Origin: Bacteroidota bacterium
GTDB taxonomy: Bacteria; Bacteroidota; Bacteroidia; Bacteroidales; VadinHA17
DNA: 64,000 bases
Assembly (NCBI GenBank): GCA_018262715.1
Contig: JADFDS010000004.1
Location: 1-64,000 of the forward strand
Direction: 5' to 3'
The notes beneath the pieces were generated by a model. That model made no database searches and had not been told where the DNA came from. It was given only the letters and a program-made list of their open reading frames with translations. Positions 8,543-17,745 of the stretch are shown piece after piece; positions within the stretch are counted from its first letter, which is position 1; every line of letters starts with the position of its first letter. Both the position numbers and the translations under genes were made by a program.

Positions 8543-9857
8543 ATTCTTTCGCGAAATGTTCTGTTATTGTATCTTTTATATTTGGCGGCCTGAAGTCGCA
8601 GTAGAAAAGCAGCCTGTCGGCCATCAGGCCTGTGATGAAGATCACGAGGGCTGCTATGTCGGTTACCGGGCTGTCAGGGTATGTCAGCATGAAAACCATT
8701 GGCAATGCCATCGCCCTTGTATAGTACAGTGCACGTGTCAGGCTGTCTGCCTCCGAAGATCTGTACCGCATTACCACGGAGATGGCGGCCAGCATTGAAA
8801 GGACAATGAATATTATCGTAGGTTCAATAAACCAGGTTGCAGCATAAAGTCCTGTAAAGAAAGCCTGGCCGCTGTGGAGTTTCAGGCTGAACGACCTGTC
8901 GGCAGCAAAATATACATTGTCTATGGATATCAGTGTCAGCAGCGCCAGCAAGCCCGTTACAAGCGGCGGCAGAATGTCCGGTTTCATCCACTCCAGGAGT
9001 GCAACAAATGCAAGCATAAGAACCATGGCTATCTCGCGGCTCAACGGCGAAGAGAGAAGATTGAGCACTGCCCTCCATGATTTGCCGGGTACCCCCAGAT
9101 GCACAACAGATACTGCCATGGCACAAACCATAAGGATGAACGGCATAAATCCGCCGGTAATTGTTCCCCGGAGAGCCGAGACTATCAGGATGACAGAGGC
9201 TGTTATTACGAGCACCGAAAATAGAGCCAGGCTCCACTCCTCCTTCAGCCTGCCGGATGAACCTGAACTTGTGCCCTGTGTTGTGAGAATTTCTTCTACA
9301 TCTTCCTCCGATTCATTGCCGGCAGGAATAATAAACGGCTTGTGATTGGTACCGGCATTTTTAATGAAAACAGAAGGTTTTATCCCTGTGTCAGGAAACC
9401 ACGCCGGAAGAGCACCGTCGAATTCCTCCCTTTCTGTCATATTAAGCGCTCCCGTGGGGCAGGCGGTGACGCAGGCCGGCTCAACGCCCTGAGTGGTTCT
9501 GTCAGCGCAGAAATGGCATTTTTCAATGTATCCCAGGGCAGGATTGATTTTCGGGGCACCATATGGGCATCTCCATGTGCAATACCCGCATCCCATGCAA
9601 CGGTCTGTATGATGGATGACAACTCCGTCAGGACTGATGGTGTAGGCCAGGGCCGGGCAGCCTGAGGCGCAGGCGGGTTCGGCACAGTGGTTGCAGGCCA
9701 TGGAGAGGTTGATGACTCCCGCCAGGGGCAGTGCATGTTCATTCCACGTGAAAAGGGTGCGCGTGCCGGGCCGGAGCCCGTTCTCAAGGATGCAGGCGGC
9801 ACTGCAGGCCTTGCAGTTTATACAGAGTGCAGCGTCAAATGTGAATCCCTTCCTCAT
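8496..9857 (-). CDS. Fused DmsB-like [4Fe-4S] electron-transfer subunit and DmsC-like membrane anchor
   Basis: This 453-aa protein is the electron-transfer and quinone-anchor subunit of a DMSO-reductase-type complex. The N-terminal 150 residues hold four cysteine groups of DmsB/PsrB type, starting with CINCKACSAAC (C12, C15, C18, C22) and including CNHCAEPACASGCP and CMGCGYCTWRCP. A linker of about 50 residues follows, then about eight hydrophobic helices from residue 205 to 430, as in DmsC. The B and C subunits are usually separate genes, so this is a fusion. The start overlaps the catalytic-subunit stop by 4 nt (ATGA). The cluster domain should face the same side of the membrane as the catalytic subunit. 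Confidence 0.87.
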   Translation of the reverse strand: MRKGFTFDAALCINCKACSAACILENGLRPGTRTLFTWNEHALPLAGVINLSMACNHCAEPACASGCPALAYTISPDGVVIHHTDRCMGCGYCTWRCPYGAPKINPALGYIEKCHFCADRTTQGVEPACVTACPTGALNMTEREEFDGALPAWFPDTGIKPSVFIKNAGTNHKPFIIPAGNESEEDVEEILTTQGTSSGSSGRLKEEWSLALFSVLVITASVILIVSALRGTITGGFMPFILMVCAMAVSVVHLGVPGKSWRAVLNLLSSPLSREIAMVLMLAFVALLEWMKPDILPPLVTGLLALLTLISIDNVYFAADRSFSLKLHSGQAFFTGLYAATWFIEPTIIFIVLSMLAAISVVMRYRSSEADSLTRALYYTRAMALPMVFMLTYPDSPVTDIAALVIFITGLMADRLLFYCDFRPPNIKDTITEHFAKEYEEERDKQRQDAGIS

Positions 9858-11878
9858 GGCACCAGCTTTTCTATGTCAACCCTCGTATTGTGAAAGGCAG
9901 CTCCGTGCCCCATATCGGTCTCCGAGGAAGCGATGAGCCTGTTCACTCCCCCGCCCTCGCCAAGCCATATGCCGTTTGGAAAAACCAGGCTGCCGCTTCT
10001 GACACGGGCCGTAACCCTGACCTTGCCGGTAACTTCACCGCGCGAATTGAACACCCTGATCCTGTCTCCGCTCCTAAGACCCCTGCTGCGGGCATCAGCC
10101 ACGGATATTTCCCAGGCCGGTTCTTCAACCACACTCCTTACCACTTCCAGGTTTCCGAACTGAGAATGGATCCGTGATGCAATATTCGGTGTCATGAGCC
10201 TCAGGGGCAGACGCTCCTCCCCGAGGTCGTTCAGCGGTTCAAAGGTCGGCAACGGATTAACACCCCATAATTTTGCAGCGCTGTCAGACAACAGTTCTAT
10301 CTTTCCTGAAGGTGTGTCAAATTTCAGGTTTCCGTATGCCGGATGTTCGTTCTGGTCGGGGATGACAGGCTTCTGCAATAACTCTTCCCTCACGAAACCC
10401 GGGGTGTGGCTTATCCGCTCCATGAGCCAGCTGTCATACTGTCCTGGAGCCGGGATGCCGGCTTCACCGGTATTCAGACCCATAAACTGAGCCAGCCGCC
10501 AGTATATCTCGCTCTCGGGAAGCACCTCGCCGGGCGGATCGGTGACCTGCGGTTTGTACTGAACATAGGGATTCCAGTATGAACCCACCACGTCAGCCTG
10601 TTCAAATACTCCCTTTGCCGGCAGAATTATGTCAGCCATCGCAGCCGTGTCAGTCATAAACTGCTCAACCACAACCTTGAAAGGTACCGACTCAAGGGCC
10701 TTTCTGACCTCCGCGCTGGCAGGAAGCTGGATAACGGGATTCCCCCTCTCGATCCAGGCAAATTTTATGGCCGGCTCTCCCAGGGCAAAGAAATCCGGGC
10801 CGAATCTGGCCATCGAAATGGCCCGTCGGAAAGGTTTGTCTGTCCCGGGGTCAGGATAATAGCTCAAAGGTTCCTTTACCTCATCAAATATGTAACTCTG
10901 CAGGTTGGCAAAGTTGAAACCGCAACCGGGCCTCCCTATCATACCTGTGATAACCGGAATGGAAAGAATTGACCTTATTGTCTGCCCTCCGTTGGTGTAC
11001 CTTTGCAATCCGAAACCTGCCACAAGAGTCAGCCGGCCGGCACCCGCCGCCGCCACTGCAAGATCAATTATTGTCTGAGCTGGTATACCTGTAATATCCT
11101 GTGCTTTATCAGGCGTTATCTGAAGTGACGCTGCAAACTGTCCGAAACCTGAAACGTGCCTGCTGATGAACTCTTTATCTGTCAGGCCGCGGTCAATTAT
11201 CACCCGTGCCATTGCCAGTGCCAGGGCGGCGTCGGTGCCGGGCCGTGGTCTGATGAGCATGTCAGCCTTGTCTGCAGTGAGGGTCCGGCGCGGATCAATT
11301 ACAACCACTTTTGCTCCGTTCTGCCGTGCCTTCTCAATATGTATCAGCTCCTGCACGTTGGTCTCGGCGGAATTCTTTCCCCAGAGGATGATCATGGAGG
11401 CATTGGCCAGGTCCCATGGCAGGTTATGCTTAACCTCGCCGAGTGTCAGCCTGACGGCTTCGAGCCCCGCAGGCCAGCAGAGATTGCCGTAGGTTGTGGT
11501 GGCTCCGCCGAACAGTCTCCAGAAGCTGCCCGCAATTTCATTGCTCAGCCCTGAGTAACCGCTGCCCTTGTAGAACAAAACCGAATGCGGACCATGGTTC
11601 TTCCTTGCCTCCACCAGTCTGCCGGCTATAATAGTCAGGGCTTCATCTGTACCAATGCGCGCAAAGGAGCCATCAGGCTGTCTCCTGAGTGGATAAATGA
11701 TCCGTTCCGGAGAGTATTCCCTTTCCAGGTAAGAAAGTCCCTTGATGCACGGTCCTTCCGGAGTAGCCAGGTTACCCTCAAAAGGGAGAATGCGGACCAC
11801 CCTCCCATCTTCGGTGAATACCCTGAAGGTGCATGTGCTGTAACAGTTGCGCGGACAGACTGTGATGAGTTCCTTCAT
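9854..11878 (-). CDS. Molybdopterin-dependent oxidoreductase, catalytic subunit (DMSO reductase superfamily)
   Basis: This 674-aa catalytic subunit binds bis-molybdopterin guanine dinucleotide. The N-terminal [4Fe-4S] site is C8, C12, C16 and C44 (CPRNCYSTC ... GPCIKG). The likely metal ligand is C134 in GNLCWPAG, a cysteine as in polysulfide/thiosulfate reductases and formate dehydrogenases, not the serine of DmsA. The C-terminal molydopterin-binding domain begins near residue 560 (LRLMTPNIASRIHSQFGN). No twin-arginine signal precedes the cluster, and there is no room for one: the upstream lipoprotein stop is 8 nt away. The substrate is unknown; sulfur compounds are suggested by the Cys ligand and the neighbouring sulfur-amino-acid enzyme. 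Confidence 0.87.
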   Translation of the reverse strand: MKELITVCPRNCYSTCTFRVFTEDGRVVRILPFEGNLATPEGPCIKGLSYLEREYSPERIIYPLRRQPDGSFARIGTDEALTIIAGRLVEARKNHGPHSVLFYKGSGYSGLSNEIAGSFWRLFGGATTTYGNLCWPAGLEAVRLTLGEVKHNLPWDLANASMIILWGKNSAETNVQELIHIEKARQNGAKVVVIDPRRTLTADKADMLIRPRPGTDAALALAMARVIIDRGLTDKEFISRHVSGFGQFAASLQITPDKAQDITGIPAQTIIDLAVAAAGAGRLTLVAGFGLQRYTNGGQTIRSILSIPVITGMIGRPGCGFNFANLQSYIFDEVKEPLSYYPDPGTDKPFRRAISMARFGPDFFALGEPAIKFAWIERGNPVIQLPASAEVRKALESVPFKVVVEQFMTDTAAMADIILPAKGVFEQADVVGSYWNPYVQYKPQVTDPPGEVLPESEIYWRLAQFMGLNTGEAGIPAPGQYDSWLMERISHTPGFVREELLQKPVIPDQNEHPAYGNLKFDTPSGKIELLSDSAAKLWGVNPLPTFEPLNDLGEERLPLRLMTPNIASRIHSQFGNLEVVRSVVEEPAWEISVADARSRGLRSGDRIRVFNSRGEVTGKVRVTARVRSGSLVFPNGIWLGEGGGVNRLIASSETDMGHGAAFHNTRVDIEKLVP

Positions 11879-11886
11879 TCCCGGGG

Positions 11887-12306
11887 CTAAAGATTGTCTA
11901 TAGGCTCCTCGATGACTGTTTCAATGTCGAGCACCCTGTTCACCGGATCTGTGATTGTGATCCTGTAGGTGATCCGGTCAGGACCGATATATGTCAGGTA
12001 ATCAAATTGAGATGAGGGTGTGGAATAGGTGACATTGCCTATTTTTACCGTGATGTCAGCCTCGGTATGGGCAATATCGAACCTGAAGTAATCTGAATAA
12101 GCCCCTGCCGCGACGGTGCCAAAATTATGTGTCCTTACCGCATACGCCGGATCATCAGTGACTGTGACATTGACATCATTGATAATCTGGCCGGTCTGAT
12201 TATGGATACGAACGTCGGTCGGACCTTCGTCAGTGATGTTTCGTTTCTTGCATGATGTCAGCAATAGCACAGCTGCCAACAAGACCACCGGTAGTTTTCC
12301 TATCAT
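11887..12306 (-). CDS. Small lipoprotein, unknown function
   Basis: The 139-aa product begins with a signal peptide and lipobox (LLLTSC, lipidated cysteine at about residue 19) followed by KK. The mature part is rich in beta-strand-forming residues (VRIHNQTGQIINDVNVTV) and looks like a small immunoglobulin-like domain. I do not recognise the family. It lies 50 nt downstream of batE and 8 nt upstream of the molybdenum oxidoreductase, so it may bridge the two transcription units. No function can be given. Confidence 0.7.
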   Translation of the reverse strand: MIGKLPVVLLAAVLLLTSCKKRNITDEGPTDVRIHNQTGQIINDVNVTVTDDPAYAVRTHNFGTVAAGAYSDYFRFDIAHTEADITVKIGNVTYSTPSSQFDYLTYIGPDRITYRITITDPVNRVLDIETVIEEPIDNL

Positions 12307-12356
12307 GTCCGGACAAATTGATTCCGGCAGAAAGTTAAGAAAATAGTCTTAACGGA

Positions 12357-13115
12357 TTATATCTTTTCCATGCAGTCTGACCTGATCCAACCCTTGTTCC
12401 CGTCTGGAAGTCTCACCTCGAGGAATGCTCCCAGTTCCTGCTCAACGGTGACGGTGGTGCCGGAATGGAGGACAAAGAGCTCGTTGCCTGTCTCCCCCGG
12501 GGCGCTCCGGCCTGTCACAATGCTGCAGGTAATCACCGCTTTGCTGTTATGATTGACGAGATTATTGTTCCGTAAGGCCAGTGAAATTATCAGGAAGGAC
12601 AACAGCAGCGCGGTGATGGCCAGCCAGAATGAAAGAAGCCGTCCCCGCGCCCTTGCCCTGGTAAGGAACAACAGGGCAAGCACCAGGGCCACAAGGAACA
12701 TCACGAGGGCTGATACTGCCCAGGTATTTGTCGAAGTAAGTAAAGCAAGGAAATCGAACCACCTGACGAAAAACAGCTGTGGCACCGATTCAAACCTGTC
12801 TGTTATACGACTCCTGGCTATTTGCAGGTTATAGTCAATGTCCTCATCTGCAGGTGCCAGCAACTTTGCCCTTTCGTAAAACAGGATTGCAGAGGCATTG
12901 TCTCCCGACTTGAAAAACGCATTTCCTGCATTGTAGAGCAGGTCCTCGCTTCTGAAACCTTCCTCCCACAGCTTCCGGTAGATGGCTGCAGCGCCTGAAT
13001 AGTCTCCTGAACCGTAGAGACCGCCTGCCTGAGAATAGCGCTCCTCAGGTGACTGGGCCTCAAGACTCAGGATGCCGGCCATGAATATGATCTGTATCAG
13101 TAGAATCCTTCTCAT
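12357..13115 (-). CDS. batE: BatE: TPR and SH3-like membrane protein
   Basis: This is the last gene of the Bat operon. The 252-aa protein has a signal peptide (cleavage after LEAQ), two or three TPR repeats (residues 25-100), two transmembrane helices (about 125-150 and 160-182) and a C-terminal bacterial SH3 domain (VITCSIVTGRSAPGETGNE ... GWIRSDCMEKI). That domain order is typical of BatE. Bat proteins form an inner-membrane complex linked to aerotolerance and envelope stress in Bacteroides, but the mechanism is unsettled. It starts 12 nt after the batD stop. Confidence 0.9.
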   Translation of the reverse strand: MRRILLIQIIFMAGILSLEAQSPEERYSQAGGLYGSGDYSGAAAIYRKLWEEGFRSEDLLYNAGNAFFKSGDNASAILFYERAKLLAPADEDIDYNLQIARSRITDRFESVPQLFFVRWFDFLALLTSTNTWAVSALVMFLVALVLALLFLTRARARGRLLSFWLAITALLLSFLIISLALRNNNLVNHNSKAVITCSIVTGRSAPGETGNELFVLHSGTTVTVEQELGAFLEVRLPDGNKGWIRSDCMEKI

Positions 13116-13127
13116 CCTCTCCCTCCT

Positions 13128-14948
13128 TTAGTCAAGAACATCGTCAAGTTTCCCGATAAGTGTGGCTGCTCTTTCACAGAGTGCTGCAGGGCTTTCACCC
13201 TCTGAAACGGGAGCATATTGCGAGTACTCGGTAGCGGTGAGTATCCGGTCGAGTTCGGTGATCATCTCCTCGTCAGCCTTCCTGTCTCTCAGTGCTATGT
13301 AGCACTTGTCCCTGGTAATATCCGACTGCGCTATACGGAGCTTGTCACCAAGATAACCCCACAGAGCCCTGGCAACCTCGGCATTTACTTCTTCCTTCTT
13401 CCCTGATTTGAGAAGTGCAGTTGCCCTTGCCAGCCTTTTGCGGGCATTCTTTGCCGCCCGGCGGTTGCGAACTCCTGCCGTGTCAGCATTGCGTCTGATC
13501 TGTTGCTTCCGGACCACAAGCACCAGGACAGCAACAAAGAGGGCAAGGGCAAACCAGAGCCAGTAATAAAGTGTTGAAACCAGCGGCGAGGAAATTGCTG
13601 CCAGCTTTGTTTTGCCATTCCGGATGAACCTGATATCCTGACCGAGGTACTTTACATCCTCACCGGGAATATAGACCGGAGCTGCGCTCTCTTCCTGTCC
13701 CGGCGTGCCGGTGACGTTGACAGTGAATCCTCCGGCACGCAGCGTGACGTACTTTTCCTCCTTTGGGTCGAAGACAGAATATGATATGGGCGGTATCTCG
13801 AAGGTGCCCGTATTTCTCGGGATGAGCAGGTATTCGAAAACCTTGGTTCCCGAGGAGGTGCCTGAACTCTTAACGGTCACTTTGGGATCATACTTTTCAA
13901 TTCCCTGCGGAAAGCTTATTACAGGTTCTCCGGAGAGGTTGAGGTTTCCCGAACCTTTAAGGGTAACAGTCATCGTGACAGCGTCATTAAGCTTCGCATC
14001 AGTACCGGAAATGGACGATTCCATTGTAAAGGAACCTACAGCGCCGTGGAAATCTGCCGGCCGGGGTTCGGGCAGGGATTTGACCCTGACAGTCAGAGGC
14101 TGTGTGGTAATCTTCCGTGGTACGGTGGAGACCGATGAAAAGAAACTGTCGAAGAAGGGATCATCAAAGAAGGGATCCCTTGCACCGGTCCGTTCCTGGA
14201 CCAGGACGGTCATCTCGGCCGGTTCTATGCGTATCTCACCCGAAACCTGCGGATAGAGTACAAAACGCTGGATGACGCCGGTGCCGTACTGTATGCCGTC
14301 AATCACCTCGGTCTCGAGGCTGCGCAGAGGCGGGGTTTCAATATCCTCCTTCAGAAAACCCTTGAAATCAGGAAACTTAAGTTCCTGTATGCCTGAAAGG
14401 TTAATGCGGGTATAAAGTTTCAGCATCCCGGTGACTGGCTCACCTGCATAAACCTCACGGTCGCCGAGCAGTATCTTCATGGAGACCTCTGATCCTGAGG
14501 CAGGAGCATCACCGGCCGCCTTTACCTGCCCCTGGCCCTGCTGCTGGCCTGCAGCCTGCTGCGGGGAACCTCCGGCAGATATAACTATCTGCCTTTCCTG
14601 CGAGCTGACAGTGACTTTTTTGGCCTCGAACTGAGCCGCCGGAATGGTATAAGTGCCTGGTGCACCAACTGTAACATAATAAATGAGGGTGGTGGAAGAA
14701 ACCGCCTTCATGTCTCCGTTGATCCACTGTACATTGCGGCTGGTCGACTGCTGAGGACCCTGGACCGAGAATGAAGGATCGAACTTCGGAGGGGTGAATT
14801 GCCCGTCTGTTGAGTTGATCGTATAGATGATCCTGAACCTTTCTCCGGCAACGGCGCTCTCCGGTGCTTCAACGGTAAGCGTTACCTCCTGGGCCGTTGC
14901 CGCAAGGCAGGCCAGCAGAAAAACCAACGCCGTCGTTATCCTTTTCAT
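13128..14948 (-). CDS. batD: BatD: periplasmic beta-domain protein with C-terminal membrane helix
   Basis: This 606-aa protein has a signal peptide (MKRITTALVFLLACLAATAQ), a long periplasmic part made of repeated immunoglobulin-like beta domains and one transmembrane helix near residue 465-485 (YYWLWFALALFVAVLVLVV). A cytosolic basic tail with a helical bundle ends the protein. That is the usual BatD (oxygen tolerance) layout. The ATG at 14948 is preferred over a GTG one codon earlier. It follows batC by 10 nt. A Q/G-rich linker near residues 135-150 separates the first domain from the rest. Confidence 0.9.
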   Translation of the reverse strand: MKRITTALVFLLACLAATAQEVTLTVEAPESAVAGERFRIIYTINSTDGQFTPPKFDPSFSVQGPQQSTSRNVQWINGDMKAVSSTTLIYYVTVGAPGTYTIPAAQFEAKKVTVSSQERQIVISAGGSPQQAAGQQQGQGQVKAAGDAPASGSEVSMKILLGDREVYAGEPVTGMLKLYTRINLSGIQELKFPDFKGFLKEDIETPPLRSLETEVIDGIQYGTGVIQRFVLYPQVSGEIRIEPAEMTVLVQERTGARDPFFDDPFFDSFFSSVSTVPRKITTQPLTVRVKSLPEPRPADFHGAVGSFTMESSISGTDAKLNDAVTMTVTLKGSGNLNLSGEPVISFPQGIEKYDPKVTVKSSGTSSGTKVFEYLLIPRNTGTFEIPPISYSVFDPKEEKYVTLRAGGFTVNVTGTPGQEESAAPVYIPGEDVKYLGQDIRFIRNGKTKLAAISSPLVSTLYYWLWFALALFVAVLVLVVRKQQIRRNADTAGVRNRRAAKNARKRLARATALLKSGKKEEVNAEVARALWGYLGDKLRIAQSDITRDKCYIALRDRKADEEMITELDRILTATEYSQYAPVSEGESPAALCERAATLIGKLDDVLD

Positions 14949-14958
14949 CACTGCAAAA

Positions 14959-15693
14959 TTACCAGTTTTTAATGACCCTTACCCTTGCACCGGCAGCCTT
15001 GTCGCGCTGCACCTTCTCCTGGGTCTGCTTTTCATTGGCAGCAAGGGCGTCAAGAAGGCGCTTCGCATCCTCACGACTCATTGAGGACTGCTGTTGTTGC
15101 TGATTGTTCTGCTGATCCTGCTGCTGTTGCTGCTGATCATCCTTCTGCTCCTGGTCCTTCTTATCCTCCTGATCCTTGTTCTGCTGGTCCTGCCTGTTCT
15201 TGTCCTGATCCTGCTGATCCTGCTGCTGTTGCTGTTCCTCCTGTTTCTTCAGCTGGTCCTGGGCATATGCGAGGTTGTACTTTGCCTGGATATTGTCAGG
15301 ATTGAGTTTCAGCGAGTTGATATAAGCATTGATGCTTTCGCTGAATTTCTGCTCCTTCAGCAATGAGTTGCCAAGGTTGTATAAGCCGTCAGCCTGCCTG
15401 AGTGAATCGGTTTCGCCGGCCTGTACCGCACGGCTGAATTCCTCCGCAGCTTCGCCATACCTGTTCTGCCTGTAGAGGGCGTCACCGAGGTTGAAGACCG
15501 CATCGCCTGAAGGCTTGCCGTCTTCCTGTGCACGACGGTACATCCCTTCGCTGCCGGCAAACTCACTCTTCTTGTAAAGCCTGTTTCCCTTCCTGATATA
15601 TTCCCTCTCCTCCTGTCCGTGGAGGGAAGGAGAGATTACTGCCGTGCAGATGACGGCAATCAGCAATCTGTAAGCTGTTCCATTACCTCTCAT
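14959..15693 (-). CDS. batC: BatC: TPR protein with Gln/Asp-rich tail
   Basis: This 244-aa protein has a signal peptide (cleavage near SLHGQ), three or four TPR repeats (residues 28-140) and a very low-complexity Q/D/K segment from about 148 to 205. The tail ends SMSREDAKRLLDALAANEKQ, a conserved BatC ending. TPRs presumably hold the BatA/BatB complex together in the periplasm. The start overlaps the batB stop by 4 nt. The low-complexity region is encoded by imperfect CTG/GAT-type triplets (plus strand) and may vary in length between strains. Confidence 0.9.
   Translation of the reverse strand: MRGNGTAYRLLIAVICTAVISPSLHGQEEREYIRKGNRLYKKSEFAGSEGMYRRAQEDGKPSGDAVFNLGDALYRQNRYGEAAEEFSRAVQAGETDSLRQADGLYNLGNSLLKEQKFSESINAYINSLKLNPDNIQAKYNLAYAQDQLKKQEEQQQQQDQQDQDKNRQDQQNKDQEDKKDQEQKDDQQQQQQDQQNNQQQQQSSMSREDAKRLLDALAANEKQTQEKVQRDKAAGARVRVIKNW
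15085..15245. repeat. Low-complexity CTG/CTT/GAT-type triplet tract inside batC
   Basis: Plus-strand reading shows runs of ctg, ttg, gat and cct triplets. They encode the Gln/Asp/Lys-rich tail of BatC on the minus strand. The tract is imperfect and in frame. It is a coding low-complexity region, not an intergenic repeat. Confidence 0.7.
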
Positions 15694-16745
15694 ATCCTGT
15701 CCTGTTTCGGTTCCTTTCCGATGATCCCAATACGCCTGAGAAGATTGTTCTTCCTGTCAGCCAGCAGCAGGTCAGTCACAAGCAGAATGAAGAGAAGTGC
15801 CGCAGGTATAAGGAACTGCTCATTGTACTCGGTGTACATCATGGCGTTAATCTCACTCTTCTTCATCCTGCCAATGTCATTATAAATCTCAGTCAGTCCG
15901 ATGCTTGTGTTGCTGGCCCTGACATACCTTCCGCCCGTTACCGATGCAATCTCCTGCAAACCTTTCTCGTCAAGCTTCGAAATAACTGTATTTCCCTGAC
16001 TGTCTTTAAGATAATCGGTTCTCCCGCCGGTCACCACCGGTATGGGAGATCCGTCAGGCGATCCTATGCCTATTGTATGTACCACTATACCCTTCTCAGC
16101 CGCTTCCCGTGCCTTTTCAACCGCGTCATCCTCATGGTTTTCACCATCCGTGATTATTATCAGTGCCCTGCTCTTGTCGCTCTCGGGGGTGAAGGATCTG
16201 ATCCCCAGGTCAATGGCAGCGCCGATTGCGGTTCCCTGCTTTGATACCGCATCAGGCCCTGCGGTTGACAGAAACATCTTGGCCGAGAGATAGTCATTGG
16301 TAACAGGGATCTGCGTATATGCATCGCCGGCAAAGAGAATGAGCCCGATCCGGTCTTCCTTCAGCTGATCAACGAGCTGGGTTATAGCCTGTTTGGCCCT
16401 TTCGAGCCTCGAGGGGGTTATATCGGCAGCAAGCATCGAGTTACTTACGTCAAGGGCTATCACCACTTCCACTCCCTCACGCTTAACCTCTTCCAGCCGG
16501 GAGCCGAACTGCGGTCTTGCAACGGTGAGCACGGCCATGACGAAGGCAAGAAGCCTGATGATGAATTTAACCGCCATTCTTGCAGGGGAATAGTCAGGCG
16601 AGAGCTGTTCAAGCATCGGCGCATCGCCGAAACGTTCCCTGGCCAGTCTCCTTTTCCTGTTGCCGATGATCCATAAAATGATCAGAACCGGTACCAGGAG
16701 AAGCAGGTAAAGCATGTCAGGCTGTGCAAATCTGAATGTTTCCAT
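15690..16745 (-). CDS. batB: BatB: membrane-anchored von Willebrand factor A protein
   Basis: This 351-aa protein has two N-terminal transmembrane helices (about 9-28 and 60-77), a VWA domain with the metal-ion-dependent adhesion site DVSNS (residues 99-103) and a conserved TDGENHEDD block. A C-terminal helix (about 315-333) follows. The helix-helix-VWA-helix arrangement is that of BatA/BatB. It follows batA by 7 nt and overlaps batC by 4 nt. Confidence 0.93.
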   Translation of the reverse strand: METFRFAQPDMLYLLLLVPVLIILWIIGNRKRRLARERFGDAPMLEQLSPDYSPARMAVKFIIRLLAFVMAVLTVARPQFGSRLEEVKREGVEVVIALDVSNSMLAADITPSRLERAKQAITQLVDQLKEDRIGLILFAGDAYTQIPVTNDYLSAKMFLSTAGPDAVSKQGTAIGAAIDLGIRSFTPESDKSRALIIITDGENHEDDAVEKAREAAEKGIVVHTIGIGSPDGSPIPVVTGGRTDYLKDSQGNTVISKLDEKGLQEIASVTGGRYVRASNTSIGLTEIYNDIGRMKKSEINAMMYTEYNEQFLIPAALLFILLVTDLLLADRKNNLLRRIGIIGKEPKQDRI

Positions 16746-16752
16746 AATCGCG

Positions 16753-17745
16753 CTATGACATGTTTTTCATGAGGAGATACCTGAGCAACAGCTCGAGGCC
16801 GAGCAGCGCCAGGGCCGCGAGGGCCCATGACATGAACACCTCGTCACGCCGGCTGTGCTCTCTGGTCTCTATCTTTGATTTCTCAAGCTTGTCAATCTCA
16901 CCGTATACCTTCTGCAGGCTGGTGTTGTCCACAGCCCTGAAATACTGCCCTCCGGTCATCTCAGCTATCCGCTGAAGAAGAGCCTCGTCAATCTCCACCT
17001 CCATCTTCTGGTATCTCATGCCGAAAGGTGTCTGTACCGGGTAGTCGGCATATCCCATGCTGCCCACACCGATTGTATACACCCTGATGCCAAAGGTCTT
17101 TGCAATCTCTGCAGCCGTCATCGGGTCAATGGATCCACGGTTATTGACGCCGTCAGTGAGCAGGATTATGACTTTGCTGATGGCATCGGAATCCTTTATC
17201 CTGTTGATTGCAGTGGCCAGTCCCACGCCAATGGCCGTGCCATCCTCAATGATTCCGCTCTTCACTTCCCTGAGCAGGTTGATGAGCACGGCATGATCTG
17301 TCGTGAGGGGACATTGGGTAAAGCTCTCGCCGCTGAATACCGTGAGTCCCATGCGGTCATACGGTCTTCCGCTTATGAATTCCGTTGCGACGTTCTTGGA
17401 TGCTTCCAGCCTGTCGGGATTGAAGTCGCGCGCAAGCATCGACCCTGAAACGTCGAGAGCAAGGATAATATCAATCCCCTCAGTGGTGGAGCTCTGCCAC
17501 CTGTCAACATTCTGAGGCCTGGCAATTACCACTATTACCAGCGCTATGGCAGCCACCCTTAGGGCAAAGAGCAGGTGCCTCAGGTAGTGCCGGAAGGTCT
17601 TGCGCCCTTCGGCAAAGAACCCGGCAGTGGAAAGCTTCACCGGGGCATTGGCTTTTCCCTGGCGCCATATGTAGTGTGCCACCAAGAGGGGTATGATGAG
17701 AAGGAACCAGAGGAACCAACTGTTCTCGAAGACGATGTTATGCAT
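16753..17745 (-). CDS. batA: BatA: membrane-anchored von Willebrand factor A protein
   Basis: This 330-aa VWA protein starts at the ATG at 17745 (MHNIVFENSWFLWFLLIIPL). The frame is open further upstream, but that stretch only overlaps the previous gene. The MIDAS motif DVSGS is at residues 98-102, and TDGVNNRGSIDP is the second metal-binding loop. Two N-terminal helices and one C-terminal helix anchor it in the inner membrane. It overlaps the upstream gene by 8 nt, suggesting translational coupling. It probably pairs with BatB and is served by the MoxR ATPase. Confidence 0.93.
   Translation of the reverse strand: MHNIVFENSWFLWFLLIIPLLVAHYIWRQGKANAPVKLSTAGFFAEGRKTFRHYLRHLLFALRVAAIALVIVVIARPQNVDRWQSSTTEGIDIILALDVSGSMLARDFNPDRLEASKNVATEFISGRPYDRMGLTVFSGESFTQCPLTTDHAVLINLLREVKSGIIEDGTAIGVGLATAINRIKDSDAISKVIILLTDGVNNRGSIDPMTAAEIAKTFGIRVYTIGVGSMGYADYPVQTPFGMRYQKMEVEIDEALLQRIAEMTGGQYFRAVDNTSLQKVYGEIDKLEKSKIETREHSRRDEVFMSWALAALALLGLELLLRYLLMKNMS

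Noticed and set aside
15085-15245. CRISPR array or VNTR in the batC region
   Set aside because: It is an imperfect triplet tract that codes the Gln/Asp tail of BatC in frame, without spacers.
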